Positions 15,260 through 21,966 of a stretch of 28,035 nt of DNA are shown here, one piece after another. The position numbers were made by a program, and so were the translations under genes. The notes below the pieces were generated by a model. That model had not been told where the DNA came from. It was given only the letters and a program-made list of their open reading frames with translations, and did not search any database. This stretch comes from JAVBTR01 sp031556065 (GTDB lineage: Bacteria > Bacillota > Clostridia > Christensenellales > Aristaeellaceae). Position 1 is the stretch's first letter; the number at the start of each line of letters is the position of its first letter. The stretch is taken from assembly GCA_031556065.1 (NCBI GenBank), contig JAVBTR010000092.1, positions 1 through 28,035 on the forward strand, written 5' to 3'.

Positions 15260-15902
15260 GCTCAATGGTTTTGTCCCATTGAGCTGCATTTTTTGAACAG
15301 ATAAAAGCACTTGCTTCGATTTCACTTTGCAGTTGCTTTCCTTTAAGAGAACTGCACACGAAGCATAGGACACGACCACCAGTAGCTGCTTCCTGTTCTA
15401 TGATGGTCTTGGTATCATACGAGCGGTAATAAGCTGTAACAGATTCGATGTTAGAGCAATCTCTTGGCAAAGAGTAAACGTGATCTTTATCAAAGAGATC
15501 GGTTACACAATCGATAGGAGTTGCTGTAAGGCCGATCACGATTGAATGATTGTTTTCGAATAGCTTTCGGATTTTATCACGCCGGTAATCCAGTATGATA
15601 TCTGACGCCAGGCTATGGCATTCGTCTAGCACAATAACATCTGCATTCCATGCCGGATGGTTCCGCTGTTCGATTTGCTCCAGGAACTGGTATGTCAACA
15701 CAGACATATCAGTTCCGTTTTGAATATCATCACGAAGCATGGAACGATTAGCTAGAACGTATAAGCTAAGACCTTGCTCTTTGCAGTAGGGCCATAGGAC
15801 TTGCTTGACCCACGTGGTTTTACATTTGCCTGTACCTGCCGTGATCAGAACATGATCGCCGGGCTGCCAGGTTTCGATTGTCGATTCGGGAATGAGATCC
15901 AA
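15213..15902 (-). pseudogene. SF2 DEAH-type helicase, N-terminal domain only
   Basis: A 229-residue frame with helicase motifs in order. A Walker A-like GTGKCKTTW lies near residue 25, then VIVLDECHSLASD (Walker B, DECH) near residue 90, GLTATP (motif III-type) near 125, and GRVLCFVCSSLKGK plus SAFICSKN, which begin the second RecA domain. The rest of domain 2, including motif VI, is missing and the frame ends in sequence derived from a terminator palindrome. Walker A has Cys where the family has Gly (GKGKT). Upstream of the TTG at 15902 the frame stays open to about 16010 (reading KDHDNIALANSGGTYLAQYL), so the real N-terminus was longer. Probably a phage or plasmid replication helicase relic. 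Confidence 0.6.
15257..15295 (+). terminator. Perfect 12-bp palindrome with T tail
   Basis: GCAGCTCAATGG (15257-15268) and CCATTGAGCTGC (15277-15288 region) pair perfectly around a short T-rich loop and are followed by ATTTTTTG. It is a plus-strand terminator that directly abuts the RT fragment and lies inside the 3' end of the minus-strand helicase frame. Confidence 0.7.
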
Positions 15903-16107
15903 TACTGTGCTAAATACGTACCTCCACTGTTTGCCAGCGCAATATTATCATGGTCTTTTGCTGGCGAAAGGTAGAGCCGCAAAGCCTTAGCACGCTTTGA
16001 TTTGTGCTTCACTTATATAGAGCACGAATGAAATGATTTGCGCTCATTAGATTTTTAAGTGCGAACATTGTTTGAACTGTAAAAACTTATCTATACGCAC
16101 ATGATTA

Positions 16108-16141
16108 AGCACGTTCCATGTTTCGGAACGTGCTCTTTTTT
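16108..16141 (+). terminator. Strong intrinsic terminator, orphan
   Basis: AGCACGTTCC (16108-16117) and GGAACGTGCT (16125-16134) form a perfect 10-bp stem around ATGTTTC, followed by CTTTTTT. No plus-strand gene lies immediately upstream, so it may end a small RNA or a lost gene. Confidence 0.75.
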
Positions 16142-16665
16142 GCTTTTTGGAGCTGGCATGGGGGAACGCGGAATCGTAAAAAGCTATATGAATCAACGGT
16201 TTGAGAGAGCGGGAACATCCGGGTGTATAGGAGGATTATTAACTAAAAACTTTTTGAAACGTAAAATATCCCCCCTAAATATGTTCGTATAATAGCCATT
16301 ATGTGAATACTTTTTCGATTATTGGATTGGAAAATAGAAAAAGGTGAAGAAAAAAAGCCTCAAATATGTTCGCATAATGATTGCTTCATAAAAATATTTA
16401 TTGATACTTAATAACTAAAATCCACTAGTTATCATCTTAAAAATATTCACTCTCATTTCCTCTTTTTCCTTCACTTCCCTAAAACACTTGAAACCACGAA
16501 AAACCTATATACCACAAGGCTTTGAGCGCAAAAGGCGCTTTTTCTTGCTTTACCCTTGTGGAAAACGAAATGGATGAAAATGCTTGTCCCTTTTCTTGTT
16601 CTGTCGTTAGCTTCAACTGTCGAAAGCGAACGGCGCACAACCTCCACCAAACATAGGCGGTTATG

Positions 16666-16899
16666 TGAACGGCCTACGATACGTACCTTGTTAACTACAT
16701 AGCGTTTTTACTAGCATGGTATAACCAGCGTATCAAGCCAAACGGCGGGGAAATACGCATTGGAACACACAATGATTATGATTGCATTGTGGTAGGTTTA
16801 AACACCTATACGGGCAGTAAAGACGTGCAAGGCGATACAATGAACAACGAACGAATGCAAAGGCAGGTATTCTTTAATAGCCCAAAAGGCCGCTTTTAG
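16666..16899 (+). pseudogene. Coding-like fragment without start codon
   Basis: A frame of about 77 codons is open from after a TGA near 16664 to TAG at 16897-16899 and reads like protein: NYIAFLLAWYNQRIKPNGG, then EIRIGTHNDYDCIVVGLNTY and ending FFNSPKGRF. It lacks any in-frame start codon before its middle and has no ribosome-binding site. An adjacent frame reads YVNGLRYVP just upstream, so a frameshift is possible. No family is recognised. It is followed 117 bp later by the unknown 272-aa gene. Confidence 0.35.
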
Positions 16900-16942
16900 C
16901 GTTTGCTCAGCATAAAGACGTTGTTTGTCATGTGTTGCCGAA

Positions 16943-16975
16943 CATCAAGAAGCTGATTTTAGCAGGTGGTTCCTA
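16943..16975 (+). repeat. Left arm of a 31-33 bp inverted repeat
   Basis: Starts CATCAAGAAGCTGATTTTAG and ends GGTTCCTA. It is the reverse complement of the right arm at 17870-17902. Of the core 31 positions 28 are identical, and every difference puts a U opposite a G in the plus-strand transcript. Confidence 0.85.
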
Positions 16976-17015
16976 ACTTCAAAAACACCTATATTTGAAA
17001 GGATGGTAACCCACT

Positions 17016-17834
17016 ATGTTGAAAATCAATGATTTATCTACCCATGAACCCAAAATCGAAGAACTGAACGAAGAAGTTTACGCCAAATCTCGCGCATACG
17101 GTGCTGTTATTAACGGCACGGATACAACCGCAATCGAAAAGGCAGAACTAGAAGTCAAAGCGGCAGTTGAAGCCTTCAACGCCCTTGCTTTGCAGACTAC
17201 CTACAAGGTATGGTTGCAGGCTGAAAATCCCATCCTTGCGGCCCTGCAAGATTCTATGGTTGCCATGGTTGCAATCAAGGTCGCAAACAGTGCCAAAACG
17301 GGTAAAACCGTGGAATGTGCGAACGATTCCGAAATCGTCAACCTTATCGACTTCGACAAATACGCCGCCAATATGGGCAAAGATATTATGACCAAAGCAT
17401 CATGGAAAGCCTCGCTTGAAGAAATGCGCAAGGTTTTCTGTGGCTCTTGTGCCATGGAAACCCAAAATGAGAATGAAGTGAAGAACTTTTTAAAGCTCTT
17501 TGACGAAAACTTCATGTTCGCTCATGCCGGGGCACAATCCAACTGCGGTGAAGATACCTTTAAGAATCGTTACAGTACCAACAACTGCGTTCGTGTTATG
17601 CAGTACTTTGTGGACTGCATTATCTACGACGACGCAACAGGCGAAGGTAAAAACAAGTACCGTGTCCATCGTACCGATGTAAGCGCCGTTAGGCTCACTA
17701 TTTCCAAGCGTGGCCGTAACCTGCACACAATCAGCTACCCCAATAGTGCTACTTTCCTAAAGAACGTAACGGATACCCTTATCCGTATCGTTACCAACGC
17801 AAAGTATGCCGTCGAATACACTGCTGCCAAGTAA
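17016..17834 (+). CDS. Unknown 272-residue protein enclosed by a long inverted repeat
   Basis: I do not recognise this protein. It is soluble, with no signal peptide or membrane segment. The N-terminal ~60 residues are acidic and helical (EPKIEELNEEVYAKSRAYG), there is a hydrophobic helix near residues 72-92 (LQDSMVAMVAIKVANSA), a CGSC pair near residue 142, and a basic C-terminal part (RLTISKRGRNLHTISYPN). The ATG has AAAGGATGG 9-14 bases upstream. The frame is clean over 819 bp, which suggests selection. It is flanked by the arms of a 33-bp inverted repeat and followed by four hairpins, in a region of phage and IS debris. It may be a phage structural or accessory protein; function unknown. 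Confidence 0.65.
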   Translation: MLKINDLSTHEPKIEELNEEVYAKSRAYGAVINGTDTTAIEKAELEVKAAVEAFNALALQTTYKVWLQAENPILAALQDSMVAMVAIKVANSAKTGKTVECANDSEIVNLIDFDKYAANMGKDIMTKASWKASLEEMRKVFCGSCAMETQNENEVKNFLKLFDENFMFAHAGAQSNCGEDTFKNRYSTNNCVRVMQYFVDCIIYDDATGEGKNKYRVHRTDVSAVRLTISKRGRNLHTISYPNSATFLKNVTDTLIRIVTNAKYAVEYTAAK

Positions 17835-17869
17835 GGCGAAAGCAAGGCTTGCTCTCACAATACCTAACG

Positions 17870-17902
17870 TGGGAGCCGCCTGCTGAAATCAGCTTCTTGA
17901 TG
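17870..17902 (+). repeat. Right arm of the 31-33 bp inverted repeat
   Basis: Reads TGGGAGCCGCCTGCTGAAAT and ends CTTCTTGATG. It begins 35 bp after the stop of the unknown gene and pairs with 16943-16975. The two arms plus the interior span 960 bp. Confidence 0.85.
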
Positions 17903-17908
17903 GACAAA

Positions 17909-17999
17909 GCGAAGTGGTTTGTGACACTTCGCAGCGTCGAATTAGGTTTATAAAGTGCGCAAGCACTTATCAATAAGCAGGGGTTCAGGCCCCTGCTTT
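17909..17999 (+). other. Three consecutive stem-loops, the last terminator-like
   Basis: GCGAAGTG/CACTTCGC (17909-17932) has an 8-bp perfect stem. AAGTGC/GCACTT (17953-17968) is closed by a GCAA (GNRA) tetraloop. AAGCAGGGG/CCCCTGCTT (17975-17998) is followed by TTTCCTTC. A small AGCAA/TTGCT hairpin also lies at 17840-17853. The series sits directly after the inverted-repeat arm and looks like a structured RNA 3' end. Confidence 0.6.
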
Positions 18000-18138
18000 C
18001 CTTCATGCACCTGTTGCATTGACGTGGGTTAAGGTGGCAGGTGTGTGAAGGAGAGCAGGTCTATCTAGCAACGAAAGACCAGCTATAAAAAGTCAATAGG
18101 GAATTTTAAGGGATGAGGATAAAAATTTTTAATAGCAA

Positions 18139-18990
18139 TCATAGCCCGTATTGATTGTTTCTGACCTTGTCTAAGTACTCCCTAATACCGTTTTCATCAT
18201 CTTGCCTGTATGAGAAATGGAAATGCTTTGCGACTTGAAGTGCAAGCACATGGAACAAATCGCACAATGCAAAAATTGAGCGCCATATTTCATCAGAGGT
18301 GCCGCGTGAGTAAGTATCACAATATTGCTGATATAGTCGATCAGGTAGATAACGCTTGTAATACTTACCCATTTTACCCGAAGAAACTGAGAAATCGTTG
18401 TTTAGACCAATATACCAATCAGCCATATCGTGAAGCTCCATACGAACAACATTGTGATACATCATCATGGCATAAGGCAGCTCGTCGCGCGCAAGCCCCT
18501 TTGCAACGTTTTGAAGACACCACCAAAAATTGTTGCAACAAGATAAGAAAAAAAGTTCAGATGGTGGCTTAATAACATAGTCCTTGTCATTTGCAGCAGG
18601 GAACAGTGGAAGTATTCCATCCTTATCAAGCAACGGTACACTCAAACTATCATTGCCAACGAGTTCCAGCTTTTGAATAGGAATAAGTGTCATGTCAATA
18701 CGGTTACCATCATCAAGAAGCATCATCCAATTAAAGTGACCCTCGCCGCTGGGATATCGCATAGCTTCCGGCATTTGAAGCATAAGTCGTTGGCCAAAGA
18801 CATCTATCCAGCTATGGTCTGTGGTAAATGTATCAAAGTCTTTCACCACATAGATGATGTCATAATCCTGATACTTGTCGCGTGGTGCATTAGGATCGGC
18901 CCGTGAACCGTTTAACACTACCGCTCTGACACGCTCGTCGGTCTTGGCAACGCCAAGAATTAAGTCAAACATTTCTTTTTCAGTTCTCAT
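18139..18990 (-). CDS. ant(6): Aminoglycoside 6-adenylyltransferase, ANT(6) family (streptomycin resistance)
   Basis: A 283-residue enzyme that adenylates streptomycin at position 6. The nucleotidyltransferase signature is complete: VLNGSRADPNAPRDKYQDYD near residues 27-46 contains GSR and the metal-binding DYD, with a further Asp in RIDMTLIP near residue 100. The WWCLQNVAKGL and YHNVVRMELHDMADWYIGL blocks are typical of the ANT(6)/AadE/AadK C-terminal helical domain. The length is close to AadK and ANT(6)-Ib. The start is ATG 18990 because GGAGG at 19000-18996 stands 5 bases upstream; the longer frame merely reads through the IS110 tail. The stop of an IS110 transposase fragment overlaps the start. 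Intact and likely functional; transferred DNA is likely. Confidence 0.92.
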   Translation of the reverse strand: MRTEKEMFDLILGVAKTDERVRAVVLNGSRADPNAPRDKYQDYDIIYVVKDFDTFTTDHSWIDVFGQRLMLQMPEAMRYPSGEGHFNWMMLLDDGNRIDMTLIPIQKLELVGNDSLSVPLLDKDGILPLFPAANDKDYVIKPPSELFFLSCCNNFWWCLQNVAKGLARDELPYAMMMYHNVVRMELHDMADWYIGLNNDFSVSSGKMGKYYKRYLPDRLYQQYCDTYSRGTSDEIWRSIFALCDLFHVLALQVAKHFHFSYRQDDENGIREYLDKVRNNQYGL

Positions 18991-19504
18991 AGTTTCCTCC
19001 TGGTTGTTTCTTTGGCGGCGTAGCTTCATACGGCCTGTTTTCTCTTAGGATTGTGAAGATGATGTTGCACATTTTGCGAGCCACCGCGCCAACGGCGGTC
19101 AAATGATGTTTCCCACGAGCTTTCAGCGACTGGTAATACTCCGACAGAATCGGATCGCAAAATGCCGCGCGGTTGGCGGCAAGCCAAATAGCCCGCCGAA
19201 GATACGGCGAGCCGCGCGTGGAGATATGTTGCTGTGTTCCCGTAAATTCGCCGGATTGCGTGACCTTCACATCCAGCCCAGCAAAGGCAACCAGCTTGTT
19301 CGGAGCGTCAAAACGGTTGATGTCACCGATCTCGCTAACGATGATAGCGCCCAGCGTATGCAGCGCATCATCGCTATCCAGCTCATTCGCATCTAACCGT
19401 AAGGACAGAGGCGCAATTCTTTCGTTCGAGGCCAAACCCCAAGGAGGATTACTGCGCCCTCTGTCTGTTACGCTCATTATCCCACATCCTTTGCAGGATA
19501 ACAA
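18980..19504 (-). pseudogene. IS110-family transposase, C-terminal fragment
   Basis: From about residue 45 the frame matches the Transposase_20 (IS116/IS110/IS902) domain: TLGAIIVSEIGDINRFDAPN, then LVAFAGLDVK, GSPYLRRAIWLAANRAA, and HLTAVGAVARKMCNIIF near the end. The N-terminal DEDD RuvC-like domain (about 150-200 residues) is missing, so this is roughly the last third of a ~400-aa transposase. The first ~40 residues of the frame do not look like IS110. The stop lies inside the ANT(6) start region, so the IS end is within about 30 bp of the resistance gene. The bridge-RNA end cannot be located. Confidence 0.8.
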
Positions 19505-19612
19505 GTTTTCTGCGGTGCTCTTGTCAAAAACACCGTAAATACATTATACGAGGAGGTTATGGCAGGAGTGCAATCCGTTTGTGCAAAAATCAAGCACAGA
19601 AGGGGGAATACT

Positions 19613-19798
19613 ATGGGCGAAAATCTTATGGATGAGGTCGATAATGCTACCTTTGTCTACATTCAAACCCTTACCGGTAATGCAGATGTAGACTGGAGCA
19701 TAAGTGGCCTACGGGAAATCGCAAGCATAGTTGCTAAGGCGCTGGAGCGTAAAGGGATACCTGTATACATACCCGATAGCAATCTATGCGCAATGTAA
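19613..19798 (+). CDS. Small hypothetical protein, 61 aa
   Basis: Starts MGENLMDEVDNATFVYIQTL and ends VYIPDSNLCAM. It is acidic at the N-terminus with an amphipathic helix LREIASIVAKALERKGI; no family is recognised. ATG 19613 has AGAAGGGGGA directly upstream. An in-frame ATG at 19559 with GAGGAGG also fits and would give 79 aa, so the start is uncertain. A terminator follows immediately. It precedes an XRE regulator and probably belongs to the same mobile segment. Confidence 0.5.
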   Translation: MGENLMDEVDNATFVYIQTLTGNADVDWSISGLREIASIVAKALERKGIPVYIPDSNLCAM

Positions 19799-19825
19799 AG
19801 GGCACGCAAATCGTGCTCTTTTTGT
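19796..19825 (+). terminator. Terminator after the 61-aa gene
   Basis: AAAGGGCACG pairs with CGTGCTCTTT (one G-U) around CAAAT, followed by T5. Confidence 0.7.
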
Positions 19826-19868
19826 TTGCACACACACACATATACCTATACCAGAAAGAAGGCTTATT

Positions 19869-20387
19869 ATGGCTCAAGAAATTATGTGGAGAACCAAACT
19901 GGCAGCTGTGGACGCATTTCAGCAACGGCAACGGGAATTTTCCATCTTTGGAATCATTATCCGTATCGTGCATGCCTATGGGCGATTCTTCCAATGCTTG
20001 CTCCCGGATGGCAGCGAAGTATTCCGGCTTGTTAGCTATGAAAAGGGCGATCAAACACCGCCCGTGACAGTTGCGGCACGGATAGCAAGAGCATTGGGCG
20101 TATCTATTGATTGGCTTTTTGGCTTAGAAGAGCATATAGATCGGGTAAAAGCTAGAAGCTATGGCGATGTATTAGAGTTGTTATTGCCCTTAGCGGAGGC
20201 TTTCAATTCTGTACAGGTCGAAGGAAAGGGACTGCCGTGGCAGGAAGATAAAATATTTGTTGATTTCTTTAAGTTGCAAAACAAGTATTTTGCGCTATAT
20301 AGAAACGGTGAAATTGACACAGATATGTATACAGCATGGATAAATAAGCGCATTGCTGATCTGAAAGAATTACCATTCCCACAATGA
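19869..20387 (+). CDS. XRE-family helix-turn-helix protein
   Basis: A 172-residue protein starting at ATG 19869, preceded by AGAAGG. Residues ~60-88 (VSYEKGDQTPPVTVAARIAR then ALGVSIDWLFGL) are the second half of a Cro/C1-type HTH. The first half is unusually divergent (FGIIIRIVHAYGRFFQ), though it keeps the F-G, R, G and Q positions of the fold. A 26-residue N-terminal extension and an ~80-residue helical C-terminal domain (LELLLPLAEAFNSVQ, DFFKLQNKYFALYRNGEID) follow the phage/ICE repressor layout. It is likely a regulator of the mobile segment, though DNA binding may be altered. The frame is open further upstream but has no RBS there. Confidence 0.7.
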   Translation: MAQEIMWRTKLAAVDAFQQRQREFSIFGIIIRIVHAYGRFFQCLLPDGSEVFRLVSYEKGDQTPPVTVAARIARALGVSIDWLFGLEEHIDRVKARSYGDVLELLLPLAEAFNSVQVEGKGLPWQEDKIFVDFFKLQNKYFALYRNGEIDTDMYTAWINKRIADLKELPFPQ

Positions 20388-20409
20388 ACATATGCTTTGT
20401 GACATGAAT

Positions 20410-20467
20410 TTTTTTCGCCGTAGTTTCTGTGAGGCTGATTGTCGCACCGCATGGACTGCGGCGAAAG
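20410..20467 (+). other. Stem-loop upstream of the macrodomain gene
   Basis: TTTCGCCGTAGT (20410-20421 region) pairs with ACTGCGGCGAAA (20454-20465), eleven of twelve Watson-Crick and one G-U, enclosing a ~32-base loop. It lies ~70 bp before the macrodomain ATG, with no T tract. Confidence 0.5.
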
Positions 20468-20535
20468 CTACACAAGGCACGAGTTCTACAGGTGTGTGGA
20501 GAAAATCTTGTCCGTTGTAACGAAAGGATGATTTT

Positions 20536-21039
20536 ATGATTTGTGAGGTGTCGGGTAATCTAATTACCTTTGGTGCTGATCTTCTGTGCCATCAGGTAAA
20601 CTATCATGGGGTAATGGGTGCAGGCGTTGCTCTTGCAATCGCATCGAAGTTGCTTGACCAGCAGCAGTATGGCGCATACGTCAATCAATGCGAATTGTTC
20701 GGTCGATCAGCACTGGGTACCATACAATTCTTAACCGTTAAAAGGGAAAGTGCCGATGCACCTATTCAATACGTAGCTAATCTATTCTGTCAGGATGGCT
20801 ACTATCAAGCCGATGGGAGTTTAACCGACTATGAAGCTATGCGCATCTGTCTACAGCAAGTGGAGCGTTTTGCGCTTAATTGTGCGTGTGTAAACGGTCG
20901 GCCGCTTACCGTTGCTTTGCCTAAAATGATAGGGTGCGGACTTGCCGGGGGCGACTGGGAAAAGGTCATGCGGATCATTTCAAGGGTTTTTGAAGCATCG
21001 CCTGTGCAGCTTACTATCGTGAGTTGGGATCGTGAATAA
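20536..21039 (+). CDS. Macrodomain protein (ADP-ribose binding/processing)
   Basis: A 167-residue single macrodomain. The N-terminal strand and nucleotide loop read NLITFGADLLCHQVNYHGVM, followed by GAGVALAIASK, the conserved Gly-rich ADP-ribose loop. The second binding loop is LPKMIGCGLAGGDWEKVM near residues 138-155. The length is that of stand-alone phage and bacterial macrodomains (150-180 aa). Known members hydrolyse ADP-ribose 1''-phosphate or remove ADP-ribose from proteins or DNA. No ADP-ribosyltransferase (for example DarT) is adjacent, so a DarTG module is not indicated. GAAAGG upstream supports the start. Its position next to the XRE gene suggests a phage accessory or defence function. 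Confidence 0.82.
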   Translation: MICEVSGNLITFGADLLCHQVNYHGVMGAGVALAIASKLLDQQQYGAYVNQCELFGRSALGTIQFLTVKRESADAPIQYVANLFCQDGYYQADGSLTDYEAMRICLQQVERFALNCACVNGRPLTVALPKMIGCGLAGGDWEKVMRIISRVFEASPVQLTIVSWDRE

Positions 21040-21061
21040 TACAATTGAAAATATGATAAAG

Positions 21062-21097
21062 AAAAACGGCGGTAGAATCAATCTACTGCCGTTTTTA
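21062..21097. terminator. Bidirectional terminator between macrodomain gene and tRNA-Ala
   Basis: AAAAACGGCGGTAGA pairs with TCTACTGCCGTTTTT (one G-U) around ATCAA. T runs on both strands serve the macrodomain gene (+) and the tRNA (-). Confidence 0.8.
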
Positions 21098-21151
21098 CTG
21101 TAATCACGAATACGTGCCCTATTATCAATATGGGTTCGTATGTGATTGCTA

Positions 21152-21227
21152 TGGTGGAGCATAGGGGATTCGAACCCCTGACCTCAACATTGCGAACGTT
21201 GCGCGCTACCAACTGTGCTAATGCCCC
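21152..21227 (-). tRNA. tRNA-Ala(CGC)
   Basis: The minus strand folds into a cloverleaf of 76 nt including an encoded CCA. The acceptor stem is GGGGCAT/ATGCTCC with the G3-U70 pair that defines alanine identity. The anticodon stem is CAACG/TGTTG with loop TTCGCAA, giving anticodon CGC (codon GCG). The T arm is AGGGG-TTCGAAT-CCCCT. The D stem has one A-C mismatch. Its 3' end faces the mobile region, a common integration site, but no second copy of the tRNA end was found. Confidence 0.92.
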
Positions 21228-21296
21228 AGAACCTAAATTATAATAGCAGAAGGCGGTAGAATTGTCAATTAGAAATTGCAAAAGAGGTGCGGTATG

Positions 21297-21325
21297 TTGA
21301 CAAGCGGTGGGGAAAAGGGTATAGT
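21297..21325 (+). promoter_or_regulatory. Promoter of the GNAT / ABC-F resistance operon
   Basis: A consensus TTGACA at 21297-21302, a 17-bp spacer and TATAGT at 21320-21325. It is followed by a ~175-nt leader before the first gene. Confidence 0.75.
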
Positions 21326-21400
21326 AAGGGCATTAAGAATAAGGTGGTGGCGGACTAGTGTTGAATCTGTAAGTGTGGGAAAAGTTTAAAACAGGTGAAA

Positions 21401-21424
21401 ATGGCTTGTTTTGTATGCTTTTAG
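21401..21424 (+). CDS. Leader peptide MACFVCF (7 aa)
   Basis: ATG at 21401, six further codons and TAG at 21422, with ACAGGTGA as ribosome-binding site 2-9 bases upstream. It lies between a strong promoter and an intrinsic terminator, ahead of resistance-type genes. This is the arrangement of ribosome-stalling leaders for inducible ABC-F and Erm genes. The peptide itself is not one I can match to a known leader. Expression is inferred only from the layout. Confidence 0.5.
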   Translation: MACFVCF

Positions 21425-21445
21425 TCACATTTATAGAACACTTGT

Positions 21446-21490
21446 CCGATATGATGTATCGGGCTAAGCGTTTGCTGAGCCTGTTTTTTG
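21446..21490 (+). terminator. Attenuator: terminator with competing hairpin
   Basis: GGCTAAGC (21462-21469) pairs with GCTGAGCC (21474-21481), with one A-G mismatch, and is followed by TGTTTTTT. A second hairpin, CCGATA/TATCGG (21446-21462), shares GG with the terminator stem, so the two cannot fully coexist. It lies only ~10 bp before the GNAT ribosome-binding site, consistent with regulated read-through. Confidence 0.6.
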
Positions 21491-21507
21491 TTGAAAGGAA
21501 GTGTAAA

Positions 21508-21945
21508 ATGATTATTCGGGAAGCAGTTGCCGGGGATTTGAGAAATTTGCTAATATTGTACACGCATTTAAAGAAAGATATGGACGAAACCATTGATAGC
21601 AAGGTGGAAGATATTTGGGAAACCATGCTTGAGAATCCCAATCATCATGTGATTATCGGAGAGGAAAATGGCGAAATCGTTTCCTCATGTATATTGACCA
21701 TTGTGCCGAATTTGACTCACCGGCATAGACCCTATGGGTTGATCGAAAATGTGGTCACACATGGGAACTGCCGGGGTAAAGGCTATGGCAGAGCTGTTTT
21801 GGGGTATGCCAAAGCGGTGGCCATGGGAGAAGGGTGTTATAAAATTATGCTGATGACCGGATCAAAGGAAAAACATGTGCATCGGTTTTATGAAAGCGCG
21901 GGATATAATCCCGTAGATAAGACGGGCTATATTATGTGGCTCTAA
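21508..21945 (+). CDS. GNAT-family N-acetyltransferase
   Basis: A 145-residue single-domain acetyltransferase. The acetyl-CoA pyrophosphate loop is RGKGYG at residues 89-94, preceded by the strand LIENVVTH and followed by helix AVLGYAKAVA. The C-terminal MLMTGSKEKHVHRFYESAGY segment is motif B of the family. The start is ATG 21508 because AAAGGAAG is 8 bases upstream; the longer in-frame reading overlaps the attenuator and has no ribosome-binding site. It is co-transcribed with the ABC-F gene 21 bp downstream. Linkage to a ribosome-protection gene and a regulated leader suggests acetylation of an antibiotic or another small amine, but the substrate is unknown. Confidence 0.85.
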   Translation: MIIREAVAGDLRNLLILYTHLKKDMDETIDSKVEDIWETMLENPNHHVIIGEENGEIVSSCILTIVPNLTHRHRPYGLIENVVTHGNCRGKGYGRAVLGYAKAVAMGEGCYKIMLMTGSKEKHVHRFYESAGYNPVDKTGYIMWL

Positions 21946-21966
21946 GAAATGGACAGGTGATGCCAA

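Larger units (their letters stand above)
16142..17015. other. AT-rich gene-poor segment with repeats and hairpins
   Basis: This 0.87-kb stretch holds no complete gene. It contains two 17-bp direct repeats AAATATGTTCGTATAAT (16277-16293) and AAATATGTTCGCATAAT (16362-16378), 85 bp apart, in AT-rich DNA. It also has a nested hairpin at 16512-16561 (outer CCACAAGG/CCTTGTGG, inner AGCGC/GCGCT followed by T5), a coding-like frame at 16666-16899, and the left arm of a long inverted repeat at 16943-16975. It could be a plasmid- or phage-derived control or replication region; no DnaA box or Rep gene was seen. Confidence 0.45.

Noticed and set aside
16943..17902. Inverted-repeat cassette considered as a classical IS
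   Set aside because: The enclosed protein shows no DDE, HUH or serine-recombinase motif and no target-site duplication is seen next to the arms. Kept as a finding instead.
20536..21039. Macrodomain considered as DarG of a DarTG toxin-antitoxin pair
   Set aside because: No DarT-like ADP-ribosyltransferase lies on either side.
21152..21227. tRNA-Ala as the attachment site of the 12.5-21 kb mobile region
   Set aside because: No second copy of the tRNA 3' end was found in the window, so the link stays unproven.
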